From QAKW01 sp045660845 (GTDB lineage: Bacteria > Bacillota > Clostridia > Oscillospirales > QAKW01): a stretch of 64,000 bases of DNA. The stretch lies in assembly GCA_045660845.1 (NCBI GenBank), contig JAZREO010000149.1:1-64000 (forward strand), written 5' to 3'. The translations under genes and the position numbers were made by a program. Of this stretch, positions 32,528 to 41,155 are shown one piece after another (within the stretch, counting starts at the first letter, position 1; the number at the start of each line of letters is the position of its first letter). The notes under the pieces were generated by a model. It was given only the letters and a program-made list of their open reading frames with translations. It had not been told where the DNA came from and made no database searches.

Positions 32528-34579
32528 TTATTCTGCTTTTTCAGCGATTACCTTTTGAGTGATATTGCCGGGAGCCTCGCGGTACTCCAGGAACTCAAAG
32601 TTAAAGGTGGCACGGGCGTGGGTCATACTTCTCAAGTCCATAGCATAAGAGTTCATTTCGCTCATCGGAACGATGGCGGTAACGATCTTATATCCTCTGG
32701 TCTCAGATGCATCCATGGAGAGGATCTGACCGCGGCGCTTATTGATATCGCCGATAATATCGCCCATCAAGGCATCGGAAACATGAACCGTCAAGGTGCC
32801 CACCGGCTCCAAAAGCACCGGATTAGCAGCCTTCATACCTTCTTTAAATGCGATGGATGCGGCGGTCTTAAATGCCATTTCCGAAGAATCCACCGGATGA
32901 TAGGAGCCGTCCAGCAGAGTTGCCTTCAAACCGGTCACAGGATAACCGGCGAGAACGCCCTTGGTAATGGACTCCCTCAGTCCTTTTTCAACGGCGGGGA
33001 AATAGTTCTTAGGAACAGCTCCGCCGAAAACCGATTCTGCAAACTCGAAATCGCCCTCAAACAGCGGTTCAAATTCGATCCAGACATGACCGTACTGACC
33101 GTGGCCGCCGGACTGCTTTTTATGTTTGCCTTCAACCTTTACCTTCTTGCGGATCGCCTCACGATACGGCACCTTCACTTCACCCAGTTCAACATTAACA
33201 CCGAACTTGGAAGCCAGTTTGGAGACAACAACATCCAACTGCAGATCACCAAAGCCGGAAAGAACCATCTGCTTGGTTTCAGGATCCACCTTCATTCTCA
33301 GGGTGGGGTCTTCTTCGATCATTCGGGTAATACCCTGGGCGATCTTTTCCTCGTCACCCTTGGCTTTGGAGATTACAGCCTTACTGTAGTTTGCCTTAGG
33401 AAAGTCGATGGGTGGGATGATAACTGCACAATCCTTATCACAAAGTGCATCAGAAGTGCCGGTCACCGCCAGCTTAGTAAAGACGCCGATATCACCCGCC
33501 TGCAACTCATTGACTTCATTCTGCTTTTTACCAAAAGGTGTGTAAACATGGGCAATCTTTTCGCTCTCCTCGCAGGAGGTATTCAGATAGGATTTATCCT
33601 TCTTTACCGTGCCGGAATAGACCTTGAAGAAAGACATTTTACCCACAAAGGGGTCAGCAACTGTCTTAAAGATCCGCAAAACCATCGGACCTGCGGGGTT
33701 ACACTCCAGCTGCATCTCTTCCCCGTTCTTCAGAACAGTAGCACTGCCCTTACAAAGCGGATTGGGGAAATAATCCACAACTGCTTCCAGCAACTGATAA
33801 ATGCCGCGAACCTCTGTTGGTACACCACAAAAGATGGGATAGATCAACCGGAGAGCGACAGCGTTTTTTAAACCTTCCGCCAGCTCTTCTTTGGTAAATT
33901 CTTCATCTGCAAAGAATTTATTCATTAGAGCATCATCTGTTTCCGCAATCGCTTCCAGCGCGGAATGGTAATATGTATTGACCTTATCCTGCATATTAGC
34001 GGGAACAGGTACGACCCCCTGACCAAACCGGTAACCCTCGTTGGTGATTACATTGACTGTACCGACAAGCTTACCCTCTTCGATGATGGGCAGGGTAATG
34101 GGTAGGATCTGCGTACCGCCGAATTTGGCGTGTAACTGCTCAACGATACTATAGAAATCAGAATTTTCATCATCCAGACCGGAAATAAAGAAGGCCCGGG
34201 GCATCATCCGCCGCTCAGTCTTCTGCCAAGCTTTTTCCGTACCAACCGAAACAGTATTTTTAGCAGTCAGTACGATCAAAGCCAGATCCGCCACCTCAAG
34301 TGCGGAAGTCTGGTCACCCTCATAATCATAGTTTCCGGGAACATCAATCAGGTTGATCTTCGTATTCTTGTATTCAAAGGAGGCCATCGAAAGTGAAATT
34401 GAAATTTTGCGTTTGATCTCCTCAGCGTCAAAATCCAAAATCGTATTGCCCTGCTCGATCTTTCCCAGCCGATCCGTTACTTTACTAAAATAAAGCATCG
34501 ACTCAGCCAGGGTGGTTTTACCATTACCCTTGTGGCCGATCAAACATACGTTGCGAATGTCTTTTGCAGGTGTGCTCAT
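32528..34579 (-). CDS. EF-G-like translational GTPase homologue with altered GTPase motifs
   Basis: The 683-residue protein spans all EF-G domains: a G domain starting at GHKGNGKTT (residues 15-23), domain II, and domains III-V with GGHGQYGHVWIEFEPL. It belongs to the EF-G-like paralogue group, not to the main FusA. The G3 motif reads DVPGNYDY, so the catalytic His of DTPGH is Asn83. The guanine-recognition NKxD is replaced by SGLD (133-136), and the G2 Thr is Ser. Nucleotide specificity or hydrolysis may be changed. I start at MSTPAK, six bases after AAGGAGAA. Role: unknown, ribosome-associated by homology. Confidence 0.88.
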   Translation of the reverse strand: MSTPAKDIRNVCLIGHKGNGKTTLAESMLYFSKVTDRLGKIEQGNTILDFDAEEIKRKISISLSMASFEYKNTKINLIDVPGNYDYEGDQTSALEVADLALIVLTAKNTVSVGTEKAWQKTERRMMPRAFFISGLDDENSDFYSIVEQLHAKFGGTQILPITLPIIEEGKLVGTVNVITNEGYRFGQGVVPVPANMQDKVNTYYHSALEAIAETDDALMNKFFADEEFTKEELAEGLKNAVALRLIYPIFCGVPTEVRGIYQLLEAVVDYFPNPLCKGSATVLKNGEEMQLECNPAGPMVLRIFKTVADPFVGKMSFFKVYSGTVKKDKSYLNTSCEESEKIAHVYTPFGKKQNEVNELQAGDIGVFTKLAVTGTSDALCDKDCAVIIPPIDFPKANYSKAVISKAKGDEEKIAQGITRMIEEDPTLRMKVDPETKQMVLSGFGDLQLDVVVSKLASKFGVNVELGEVKVPYREAIRKKVKVEGKHKKQSGGHGQYGHVWIEFEPLFEGDFEFAESVFGGAVPKNYFPAVEKGLRESITKGVLAGYPVTGLKATLLDGSYHPVDSSEMAFKTAASIAFKEGMKAANPVLLEPVGTLTVHVSDALMGDIIGDINKRRGQILSMDASETRGYKIVTAIVPMSEMNSYAMDLRSMTHARATFNFEFLEYREAPGNITQKVIAEKAE

Positions 34580-34675
34580 GATAAGTTCTCCTTTCACAGT
34601 TCCAAATGGACCGCTTAAAATACTTCATAAGCATATTATACAATATGAACAAACAAATTGCAAGCGTTTAATGAA

Positions 34676-36697
34676 TTATTTGCAAAAGATACAAATTGCA
34701 CAAACGGGAATGAGCCAAATAGCCTGAAAAGCCAAGATTTGGAGCGCAGTATTAGCAGAATAACCAGCCAGGGCAATGAAAAAGATCAGCGCCAGCGCCA
34801 GAATTGAATATAGGATCCGTATAATACTGTTGATCTTAAGCGCTGTCAACAGTTTGCTGGCACCGTAAAGGCACGCCATCAATCCACGCGGACCGGTAAT
34901 AGACCCTATCAGATCCGGTGAATTTTCCCGCCGTTCCAGCAAAGAGCGGCAGGCTGCGCCGGTTCGCGGAGAGATAAAATGAAAAAGTTCCGGTTGCTCC
35001 ATTGGATACATTCTCTGCAAAAGATTCTTATCAAACAAAAAATCGTTTGATACAATTCCCACGCTGACCCGCTCGTCTTCCGCCAGGTGAACCGCCGCTT
35101 CCGTATGCTTATTGCGTTCATAGCTTGCAATAAAAATCCCTGCCGGTAACTTTTGATACGCCACATAGACTGGGAATCGGCAATCCTTTAATTGCATCTC
35201 CATCAACGGTTTCTGGAAGTTAATGTTAAATTGCTCCATCAACTTCCGGTTTCCCACTAAAAACATTTTACTATGGATCAGGCAGGAATATCCCATTCCC
35301 TCATGATAATAAATATCATCGACACGGGGCAAAGTAACACTATTCAAATCGATCATTTTCAAAAAGAGTGGCTTTAGCGGGGTGCCGACACAATTAAAGA
35401 GCGCGGCGATATTAGTAATCAGATCATCGATCTGCGTATCCCCCATTGCCTTGACCCCTTGAAGAAGAACAGCATCTTTACCGAGGAAATCTTCTTCTTT
35501 AATAACGAGAAGGTCTGCATCCTCCAATTCCTTAGCAGACTGCGCCGAGGTCAAAATGCCGCCGTTTCTACGCATTTTTTTGCCGTTTTTCGCAATAGAA
35601 GATGCATAATAATAACGCGAAAAAAGAGGAACAGAGAGAGCAAGGGATGCCGCAGGAAAAAGCAATGCCTCTCCCCAACCTGCCAACTGAGAAACCGCAA
35701 TGGTTCCAGCGACAATAACAAGCAGTAGTATAAACCAAAGATGTTGAAATTTGCGATCCCAATCAAAATCGCTGTAGCTATGTTCAATATATTTCGTCAC
35801 CAGTCCGGTAGGATGGGCATACATGATCTCGCCGCCCTCACCAGTTTCCAGGATCAGATCATTATTAGATTCGCAGGATGAGGGCACCGAAACTGTAAGC
35901 TTATCGCCAGAGGAAGCAATAAACTTAAAATTCTTTTTAATATTGGCTGCGATCTTCTTTTTTGCTACCACATTGAAATAAAGCCCCAGCGCCAACATCG
36001 GTTCAAAATTCAAGTTATACTGAAAAAGGTTCGGATTGATCAACCCGGCGACTCGAACAACCACAAGAGCGATCGCAAGCAGCGCAAGAAGAGCATCGGT
36101 ATCGGCACGCGCACGCAAAAGCCGTATAAGTCCTTGGGCAAAAATGCCGAAGGAGACAATAATACAGAGGATGTCCACAGCCAGAAAGGCAATATCAAAC
36201 CAGACAGAGTCTGCGTCCCCACCGAACAGAACCGGATGAAATCCGGCAATAAAAAGATAGAGGGAAACCATACTCAGCAAAAACAGAAAAACCATTTTTA
36301 CCGCCATTTTACCGACGATGTTTTTCAGATCACGGTAAATCTCATCCCGGTCCTCTTCCGCCTCAAAATCCTCAATATCCTCCGGATCATCGTCATAGAT
36401 AGCAGAGCGGGCCGGCGGCTCATCCTGCTCATCGTTCTCGTCCTCTTCCCCGTCAATCAAACGGCGAATGACCGATTTTTCCTTAGGATTAGATATATTC
36501 TGTTTTTCGCCTTTGATCTGATCAAAAACACTTTCATCAATGGTGAAATCGCTGCTTTCTTCAGATTCTTCCGTACCATTTCGCTTTTCGATCAACTTCT
36601 TGGAGGATTCCACCACCTGCGTTTCATGCTGGATGGCATTAATCTTTTCCATGATCTCGTCCAAAGCTGACTTTTGATCTTTTGGTTCAAAATTCAT
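34676..36697 (-). CDS. P-type ATPase-like membrane protein without catalytic motifs (P1B-like)
   Basis: The 673-residue protein has an acidic, hydrophilic N-terminus (residues 1-125), helices near 131-155, 165-190, 202-222, 318-338, 344-360 and two at the C-terminus (624-645, 650-672). Between them is a P/N-domain-like region: YYHEGMGYSCLIHSKMFLVG with GNRKLM (463-486) matches the heavy-metal ATPase N-domain. The DKTGT Asp position is Lys400 (VIKEEDF), TGD is SND (550-552), and the GDGxND hinge reads TGPRGL. The actuator domain is reduced or absent. It cannot work as a normal pump. It sits 12 bases before rlmB in reverse order, that is, just downstream of it. Function unknown. Confidence 0.8.
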   Translation of the reverse strand: MNFEPKDQKSALDEIMEKINAIQHETQVVESSKKLIEKRNGTEESEESSDFTIDESVFDQIKGEKQNISNPKEKSVIRRLIDGEEDENDEQDEPPARSAIYDDDPEDIEDFEAEEDRDEIYRDLKNIVGKMAVKMVFLFLLSMVSLYLFIAGFHPVLFGGDADSVWFDIAFLAVDILCIIVSFGIFAQGLIRLLRARADTDALLALLAIALVVVRVAGLINPNLFQYNLNFEPMLALGLYFNVVAKKKIAANIKKNFKFIASSGDKLTVSVPSSCESNNDLILETGEGGEIMYAHPTGLVTKYIEHSYSDFDWDRKFQHLWFILLLVIVAGTIAVSQLAGWGEALLFPAASLALSVPLFSRYYYASSIAKNGKKMRRNGGILTSAQSAKELEDADLLVIKEEDFLGKDAVLLQGVKAMGDTQIDDLITNIAALFNCVGTPLKPLFLKMIDLNSVTLPRVDDIYYHEGMGYSCLIHSKMFLVGNRKLMEQFNINFQKPLMEMQLKDCRFPVYVAYQKLPAGIFIASYERNKHTEAAVHLAEDERVSVGIVSNDFLFDKNLLQRMYPMEQPELFHFISPRTGAACRSLLERRENSPDLIGSITGPRGLMACLYGASKLLTALKINSIIRILYSILALALIFFIALAGYSANTALQILAFQAIWLIPVCAICIFCK

Positions 36698-36709
36698 TAA
36701 CCTTGCTCC

Positions 36710-37459
36710 TTAGCGATGTTTTGAAATTTCCTGCATAATAACAGAAGCGGCAACCGATGCATTCAGGCAAGAAATTTTCCCCTTCATCGGAATTCTTACA
36801 AAAAAGTCACACTGCTCTCGCAGCAATCTTGAAATCCCGGACTCCTCGCTGCCCACGATCAAGGCAACGCCACCGGAATAATCCTGCTCATAATACACAT
36901 TCTCGCCAGCCATATCACAGCCATATAACCAGATATTTTTCTCTTTTAATTCCGCTACAGTCTGGACCAGATTGGCGACCCTGGCGACAGGAATATAGTG
37001 GATCGCACCGCCGCTGGCTTTAGCAACAGACGGAGTCAAACCTACCGCACGGCGCTTAGAAATAATAACGCCGTGTGCACCAAAGGCGTCCGCCGAACGC
37101 AGGATCGCCCCCAGATTATGAGGATCTACGATCTCATCCGCAATGATAATGAACGGAGCTTCATTTCGTTCCTCCGCCACCTTCAGGATATCGGCAACTG
37201 ATGCGTATTCCTTTTGCGCGCAAAAGGCAATCACGCCCTGGTGATTGACCTTCGGCGCCTTACGGTTGATGGCATTGGTATCGGTATGAATGATGGGCAC
37301 TCCCTTCGTCTTGCAAAGGGCGATGATCTTTTTATAGTTGTTACTTTTAGGATCACCAGCAAGATAGACCCGTTCTACCGCCGCATCAGAAAGCAGTAAT
37401 TCTGTCACATTGTTTTTTCCAAATACAAGATCAGCCGGTTTTTTATCTTCAAATTCCAT
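36710..37459 (-). CDS. rlmB: 23S rRNA 2'-O-methyltransferase RlmB (SpoU family)
   Basis: The 249-residue protein has an N-terminal substrate-binding domain (LVFGKNNVTELL near residue 10) and the SpoU core with ADEIVDPHNLGAILRSADAF (about 107-126), ALIVGSEESGIS and IPMKGKISCLNASVAASV, the knot motifs. It methylates G2251 of 23S rRNA. I start at MEFEDKK (37459) with GAGGAG seven bases before. It lies between the two P-type-like genes on the same strand. Confidence 0.93.
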   Translation of the reverse strand: MEFEDKKPADLVFGKNNVTELLLSDAAVERVYLAGDPKSNNYKKIIALCKTKGVPIIHTDTNAINRKAPKVNHQGVIAFCAQKEYASVADILKVAEERNEAPFIIIADEIVDPHNLGAILRSADAFGAHGVIISKRRAVGLTPSVAKASGGAIHYIPVARVANLVQTVAELKEKNIWLYGCDMAGENVYYEQDYSGGVALIVGSEESGISRLLREQCDFFVRIPMKGKISCLNASVAASVIMQEISKHR

Positions 37460-37511
37460 TTTAATTCTCCTCAAAGAATATTCCATCTTACATTATACAA
37501 CAGAATAAAAG

Positions 37512-37549
37512 AAAATACCATCGAAAGAATAAAATTTCGATGATATTTT
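37512..37549 (-). terminator. Terminator between the second P-type-like gene and rlmB
   Basis: AAAATACCATCGAAA and TTTCGATGATATTTT form a 15-bp stem with one mismatch; the minus-strand tail is TATTTTCTTTT. Confidence 0.8.
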
Positions 37550-37554
37550 TCTTT

Positions 37555-39765
37555 TTAATAGAACAAGTCCAGGATCATGGCGCCCAGCGGAGGAAACAGC
37601 GCCAAAAGGACTGCCGGCAACCAGTTACCGCCGGTAATGATGCAAGGAATGATCAAGACCGGAAGCACAACGATGAGCCAAGCCATATCTTGCTTCCTAA
37701 TGTTAAGTTTTTTCATGCCAGAAAGTAAAAAGTAAACAGAAAGCAACCATGTGGACAGCCCCAGCGTAAACAACGCCAAATCACACGAGATCAGTGCTGC
37801 AACTATACCGGCAGAACCACAGAACATCCCCAAGATCAAGCTGCGCCGGAACTGATTGCAATTTCTTACTGTTTCGATCAGATAGTAGCAGGGGCAAAGC
37901 AAAACCGGCTTCAAAAGTAAAGCGGGAAAAATCAATTGATCCATCGGGACACCGCTTAAAAAGAGTGCCAAAATAGTGAATACCAGGAAAACACTTGTAA
38001 TTGCAAGAAAATTCAGGCACCTGCGTATCCCGCAAAACATACATTTTACCTGATAGATCACTCTTTGGGGAACAACACCGCCGCCTAAAACAACCATTGC
38101 GCGCTCCTTTTCCACCGGAGATGCATCATCGTATACCGCGGGCGAATAATCCTTCAGACGCGGAAGTGAATAACTGGGTGCGTCCGGCGGTGAAGAAAGA
38201 ACTCCGTCCATATCATAAGAATCGGCGATTGCTTTACCAAAAGACTCCGCATAATCATTGATCAAAAACACCTTCATAGTAGAACGCTGAAGTTGATGGA
38301 TCATCGACAATGTTTCCTGGTGGACCGGCGCATGAAACACCACCAGCGAGGCAGTTTCCATATGCCCGGAAAAATAGGTAAAATCCAATTTACTCGGTAT
38401 AAAATCCATGGAATCGCTCGCCATTATATAGACCATCTTTCCATGTATTTCCAGCTCATGGATCTGCTCCAGCAAAGACTCATCGATCTGCCCGATCATT
38501 GGCAGCATTTTCTGCCAATATCCAACAGCCACAACCACCGATCTGCCATTATCGGAAAAAAGGGCAAACAAATTACCACTGTCATCCTTTTCTCTGCGAA
38601 ACACAGGAAAACTGTTATCTAACTGTTCATAGGTCAGCCCATAGCGGTCAAGAGCATTTTGAACGGCATTGGAATAATATCCGGGTCCCATGCAAAGGGA
38701 AAAATATGACAAACTGCTTTTTTCGGAACCGACGAGATCCAACGTATGCGAATACACCAATTGCTCGTCCAGCAGGTCACCGGCATTGAAATACAATTTC
38801 TTTTCTTTATTCATCCCGTCAAAGGCTTCGATATTACGAACCAAAACACCCTGACGATACAACTTAGCCGCTGTCCGGTAATAGGTCCATTCCATCAAGC
38901 AAGAAACCGGATTTAGCATGATCAAAGAGGTCATTGCCGCCATCATTAAAAACGCTTCGACATAATGATTGGTAAAAATCACAGCGATCAGCAAGCAAAA
39001 TGCCACCAGGACCACATAGATATAAGAAGCGATCTGACCAATATTTTTTTGCTTATTATAAAAGAAAGAACGCTGCTTACGTTCCTTGCGTCCACCAGTC
39101 TTGTCAACATAGCAGTCACGATCCAATGCCATCACGATCGCCTTGCCGGAGCCTGCCGAAACAGAACTACCCTTCCAAAGCATATTCTTTTGCTTTTCAG
39201 CAGAAATATTTTGCTCCGCAATAGGTTCCTCTGTCTTTTCGCTTGGAATTGTAGAACCAAAGACCCGAGTTTCGTCTGCGAATAATCCTTCACTTTCCAC
39301 AATCCGGGCGTCACAATACAGCACAGTCCCGATATTCAGACAGATCAAATCGCCGATATGCAGGTTTTCCGGGGCAATTTCGATCTGCTGACCGCCGCGA
39401 ATGACCTGCACCTTTTGACGGCACCGGACACTCCGGTTATAGTATGCCGTTTTATAACGATAAAGCACGATCCCTTCAGCAAAATAAAGGATCAGCGTGA
39501 TTACGATTGCCGCAATCGTTAAACGCAAAAGATACCAATCCTGGTTCAGACAAGAAAAAATAACAGCAACCGCATAGCTGATTACAGTAATAATATTCAC
39601 ATAATATAGCTTGGAGTTCAAAAGTTTAAAAAGACCGCTAAAAAAACGAAGAACATTTCGAAGAAAACTGCTTTTTCCCACAGCCGAATGCATCTCGCCT
39701 CCGTTTTGAAGATCACACTTCAACAGCGCTGCGACCTCATCTGCTTTCATTTGATAAATACGCAT
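37555..39765 (-). CDS. P-type ATPase-like membrane protein without catalytic motifs (P2-like)
   Basis: The 736-residue protein aligns along P2-type cation ATPases: helices near 52-70 and 80-101, an actuator domain (VQVIRGGQQIEI, IGDLICLNIGTVLYCDARIV), then KNMLWKGSSVSAGSGKA, helices at 245-263 and 270-288, P/N domains, and a C-terminal helical bundle. Every key motif is changed: TGES is FGST (169-172), PEGL is NPVS, the DKTGT Asp aligns with Asn327 (YFNAGDL), TGD is NDY, and GDGxND is GGGVVP. It should not phosphorylate or pump. I start at MRIYQMK, with GAGG eight bases upstream. It is unrelated to KdpB. Function unknown. Confidence 0.82.
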   Translation of the reverse strand: MRIYQMKADEVAALLKCDLQNGGEMHSAVGKSSFLRNVLRFFSGLFKLLNSKLYYVNIITVISYAVAVIFSCLNQDWYLLRLTIAAIVITLILYFAEGIVLYRYKTAYYNRSVRCRQKVQVIRGGQQIEIAPENLHIGDLICLNIGTVLYCDARIVESEGLFADETRVFGSTIPSEKTEEPIAEQNISAEKQKNMLWKGSSVSAGSGKAIVMALDRDCYVDKTGGRKERKQRSFFYNKQKNIGQIASYIYVVLVAFCLLIAVIFTNHYVEAFLMMAAMTSLIMLNPVSCLMEWTYYRTAAKLYRQGVLVRNIEAFDGMNKEKKLYFNAGDLLDEQLVYSHTLDLVGSEKSSLSYFSLCMGPGYYSNAVQNALDRYGLTYEQLDNSFPVFRREKDDSGNLFALFSDNGRSVVVAVGYWQKMLPMIGQIDESLLEQIHELEIHGKMVYIMASDSMDFIPSKLDFTYFSGHMETASLVVFHAPVHQETLSMIHQLQRSTMKVFLINDYAESFGKAIADSYDMDGVLSSPPDAPSYSLPRLKDYSPAVYDDASPVEKERAMVVLGGGVVPQRVIYQVKCMFCGIRRCLNFLAITSVFLVFTILALFLSGVPMDQLIFPALLLKPVLLCPCYYLIETVRNCNQFRRSLILGMFCGSAGIVAALISCDLALFTLGLSTWLLSVYFLLSGMKKLNIRKQDMAWLIVVLPVLIIPCIITGGNWLPAVLLALFPPLGAMILDLFY

Positions 39766-39796
39766 AACATTTCCTCGCAAAATAATCGAGTATATT

Positions 39797-39826
39797 TTGA
39801 CAAATGCCAATTCTCAGCATTATAAC
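39797..39826 (+). promoter_or_regulatory. Promoter of the 54-residue protein gene
   Basis: TTGACA (39797-39802), an 18-base spacer and TATAAC (39821-39826). The leader of about 90 bases before the start codon has no ORF of its own. Confidence 0.55.
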
Positions 39827-39923
39827 AAGAATACACAGATATTATACAATATTCCGGGTCAAATGTAAATATAAAACACCATATTTGGCATACTATTATT
39901 ACTTCAGAGAAAGGGATGATAAA

Positions 39924-40088
39924 ATGAAACAGACAAAAACGATGGTATTTTCCATGGTCGCCGGCGCTGCTCTGGGTGCAACTGCCAGCATGCTTGCATT
40001 GAAGGCCAAGCCCAAGAAATGTATGACCAAAACAGCCGGCAATGCAATCAAAGCAGTCGGCAACTTTGTGGAACACATGAACTTCTAA
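39924..40088 (+). CDS. Small YtxH-like membrane protein of 54 residues
   Basis: The start ATG at 39924 follows AGAAAGGG. The product has a hydrophobic segment MVFSMVAGAALGATASMLAL (residues 7-26) and a basic tail KAKPKKCMTKTAGNAIKAVG, resembling YtxH-type small proteins. Its function is unknown. It is divergent from the second P-type-like gene and ends in a shared terminator. Confidence 0.75.
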   Translation: MKQTKTMVFSMVAGAALGATASMLALKAKPKKCMTKTAGNAIKAVGNFVEHMNF

Positions 40089-40091
40089 AGA

Positions 40092-40123
40092 AAAAAGAGG
40101 CAACATAATCGTTGCCTCTTTTT
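40092..40123. terminator. Bidirectional terminator between the 54-residue gene and the sugar operon
   Basis: AAAAAGAGGCAAC and GTTGCCTCTTTTT form a 13-bp stem with a six-base loop, ending both converging transcripts. Confidence 0.92.
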
Positions 40124-40132
40124 AAATAAGTC

Positions 40133-41137
40133 TTAACCGACGATACCGCTTCGAGCAATAGATTCAGTAAATTTCTTCTGCAAGATGATAAACGTTATCA
40201 ACAGCGGAGAAATATACAAAATGATACCTGCCCGCAAAATCGGATAAAGCGAGAGTGCGTCATCGCCGCTATAAGCACCGCCGTAACCGGTCATGTTGCT
40301 ATGCATGTTACCCAGCGCATTGGGCAGGGTCTCCATGTTAGGCAAGAACATCGGTACGGTGTAATAATCGTTCCAATACCATACGATACAGAACAAGAAT
40401 ACTGTAACAAACGCAGGACCGGTATTAGGAACAAGGATCCGCAAGAAGGTCTTGATAGCACCGCATCCATCGATGTAGGCAGCCTCTTCCAGCTCCTTGG
40501 GGAACCCACTGAAGAACTGGCGGTAGACAAAGACAAAAAGTCCGCTCTTCAGACCGGCTGCAAACAATGCCGGCAGGATGAAGCTCCAAAGAGAGTCCGT
40601 CAATTCCAAAAAAGGCTCGTTGATCCAACCCATTGCGTTCATTGCGGTTGCAATGTAGAGAGGGTCAAACATCCGGAAGCTGGTGTACAGCGGGATCATG
40701 ATGGTGGAAGGCGGTACAATAATGGTGATCAATACCAGGAAGAACAAAATGTTCTTACCGCGGAATTTAAATCTTGCAAAACCGTAACCAGTTAAAGCGC
40801 AGGAGCATACCTGCAGAAGCGTAGGCCAGAGAGAAATATTAAAGGTATTCTTCAGGGCCTCAGGGAAATTCAGAACCTCCCAGGCAGCCTTGAAGTTCTC
40901 CATGGTAAAATGCTTCGGGATGTAGATAATGGTTGTATCATACATATCCACCGGGTCACGAATCGCCTGAGAAATACTGAAGATCAGAGGGTATAAAATA
41001 ATGTAGGAAAGACCGATCAAAATCATGAAAACAGTAAGATTACCAATGAATTTGCTAGCCATAAAGCCCCACATTCTCTTATCAGCCTTTTTACTGTTTT
41101 CGCCAAACTGATGTTTAAATGCTTTGATGATTTGCAT
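40133..41137 (-). CDS. Sugar ABC transporter permease (MalG/LacG type)
   Basis: The 334-residue protein has six membrane helices and the cytoplasmic EAA loop ELEEAAYIDGCGAIKTFL (about residues 214-231), which docks to the ATPase. It is last in the eight-gene operon and pairs with the permease just upstream (41,156). A usual carbohydrate importer of this CUT1 type has one such pair; this operon has two. Confidence 0.93.
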   Translation of the reverse strand: MQIIKAFKHQFGENSKKADKRMWGFMASKFIGNLTVFMILIGLSYIILYPLIFSISQAIRDPVDMYDTTIIYIPKHFTMENFKAAWEVLNFPEALKNTFNISLWPTLLQVCSCALTGYGFARFKFRGKNILFFLVLITIIVPPSTIMIPLYTSFRMFDPLYIATAMNAMGWINEPFLELTDSLWSFILPALFAAGLKSGLFVFVYRQFFSGFPKELEEAAYIDGCGAIKTFLRILVPNTGPAFVTVFLFCIVWYWNDYYTVPMFLPNMETLPNALGNMHSNMTGYGGAYSGDDALSLYPILRAGIILYISPLLITFIILQKKFTESIARSGIVG

Positions 41138-41155
41138 ATTTTTTTACCCCCTTTC

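Noticed and set aside
32510..33871. 453-codon plus-strand frame opposite the EF-G-like gene
   Set aside because: No start signal and no domain; the opposite frame aligns along the whole EF-G fold.
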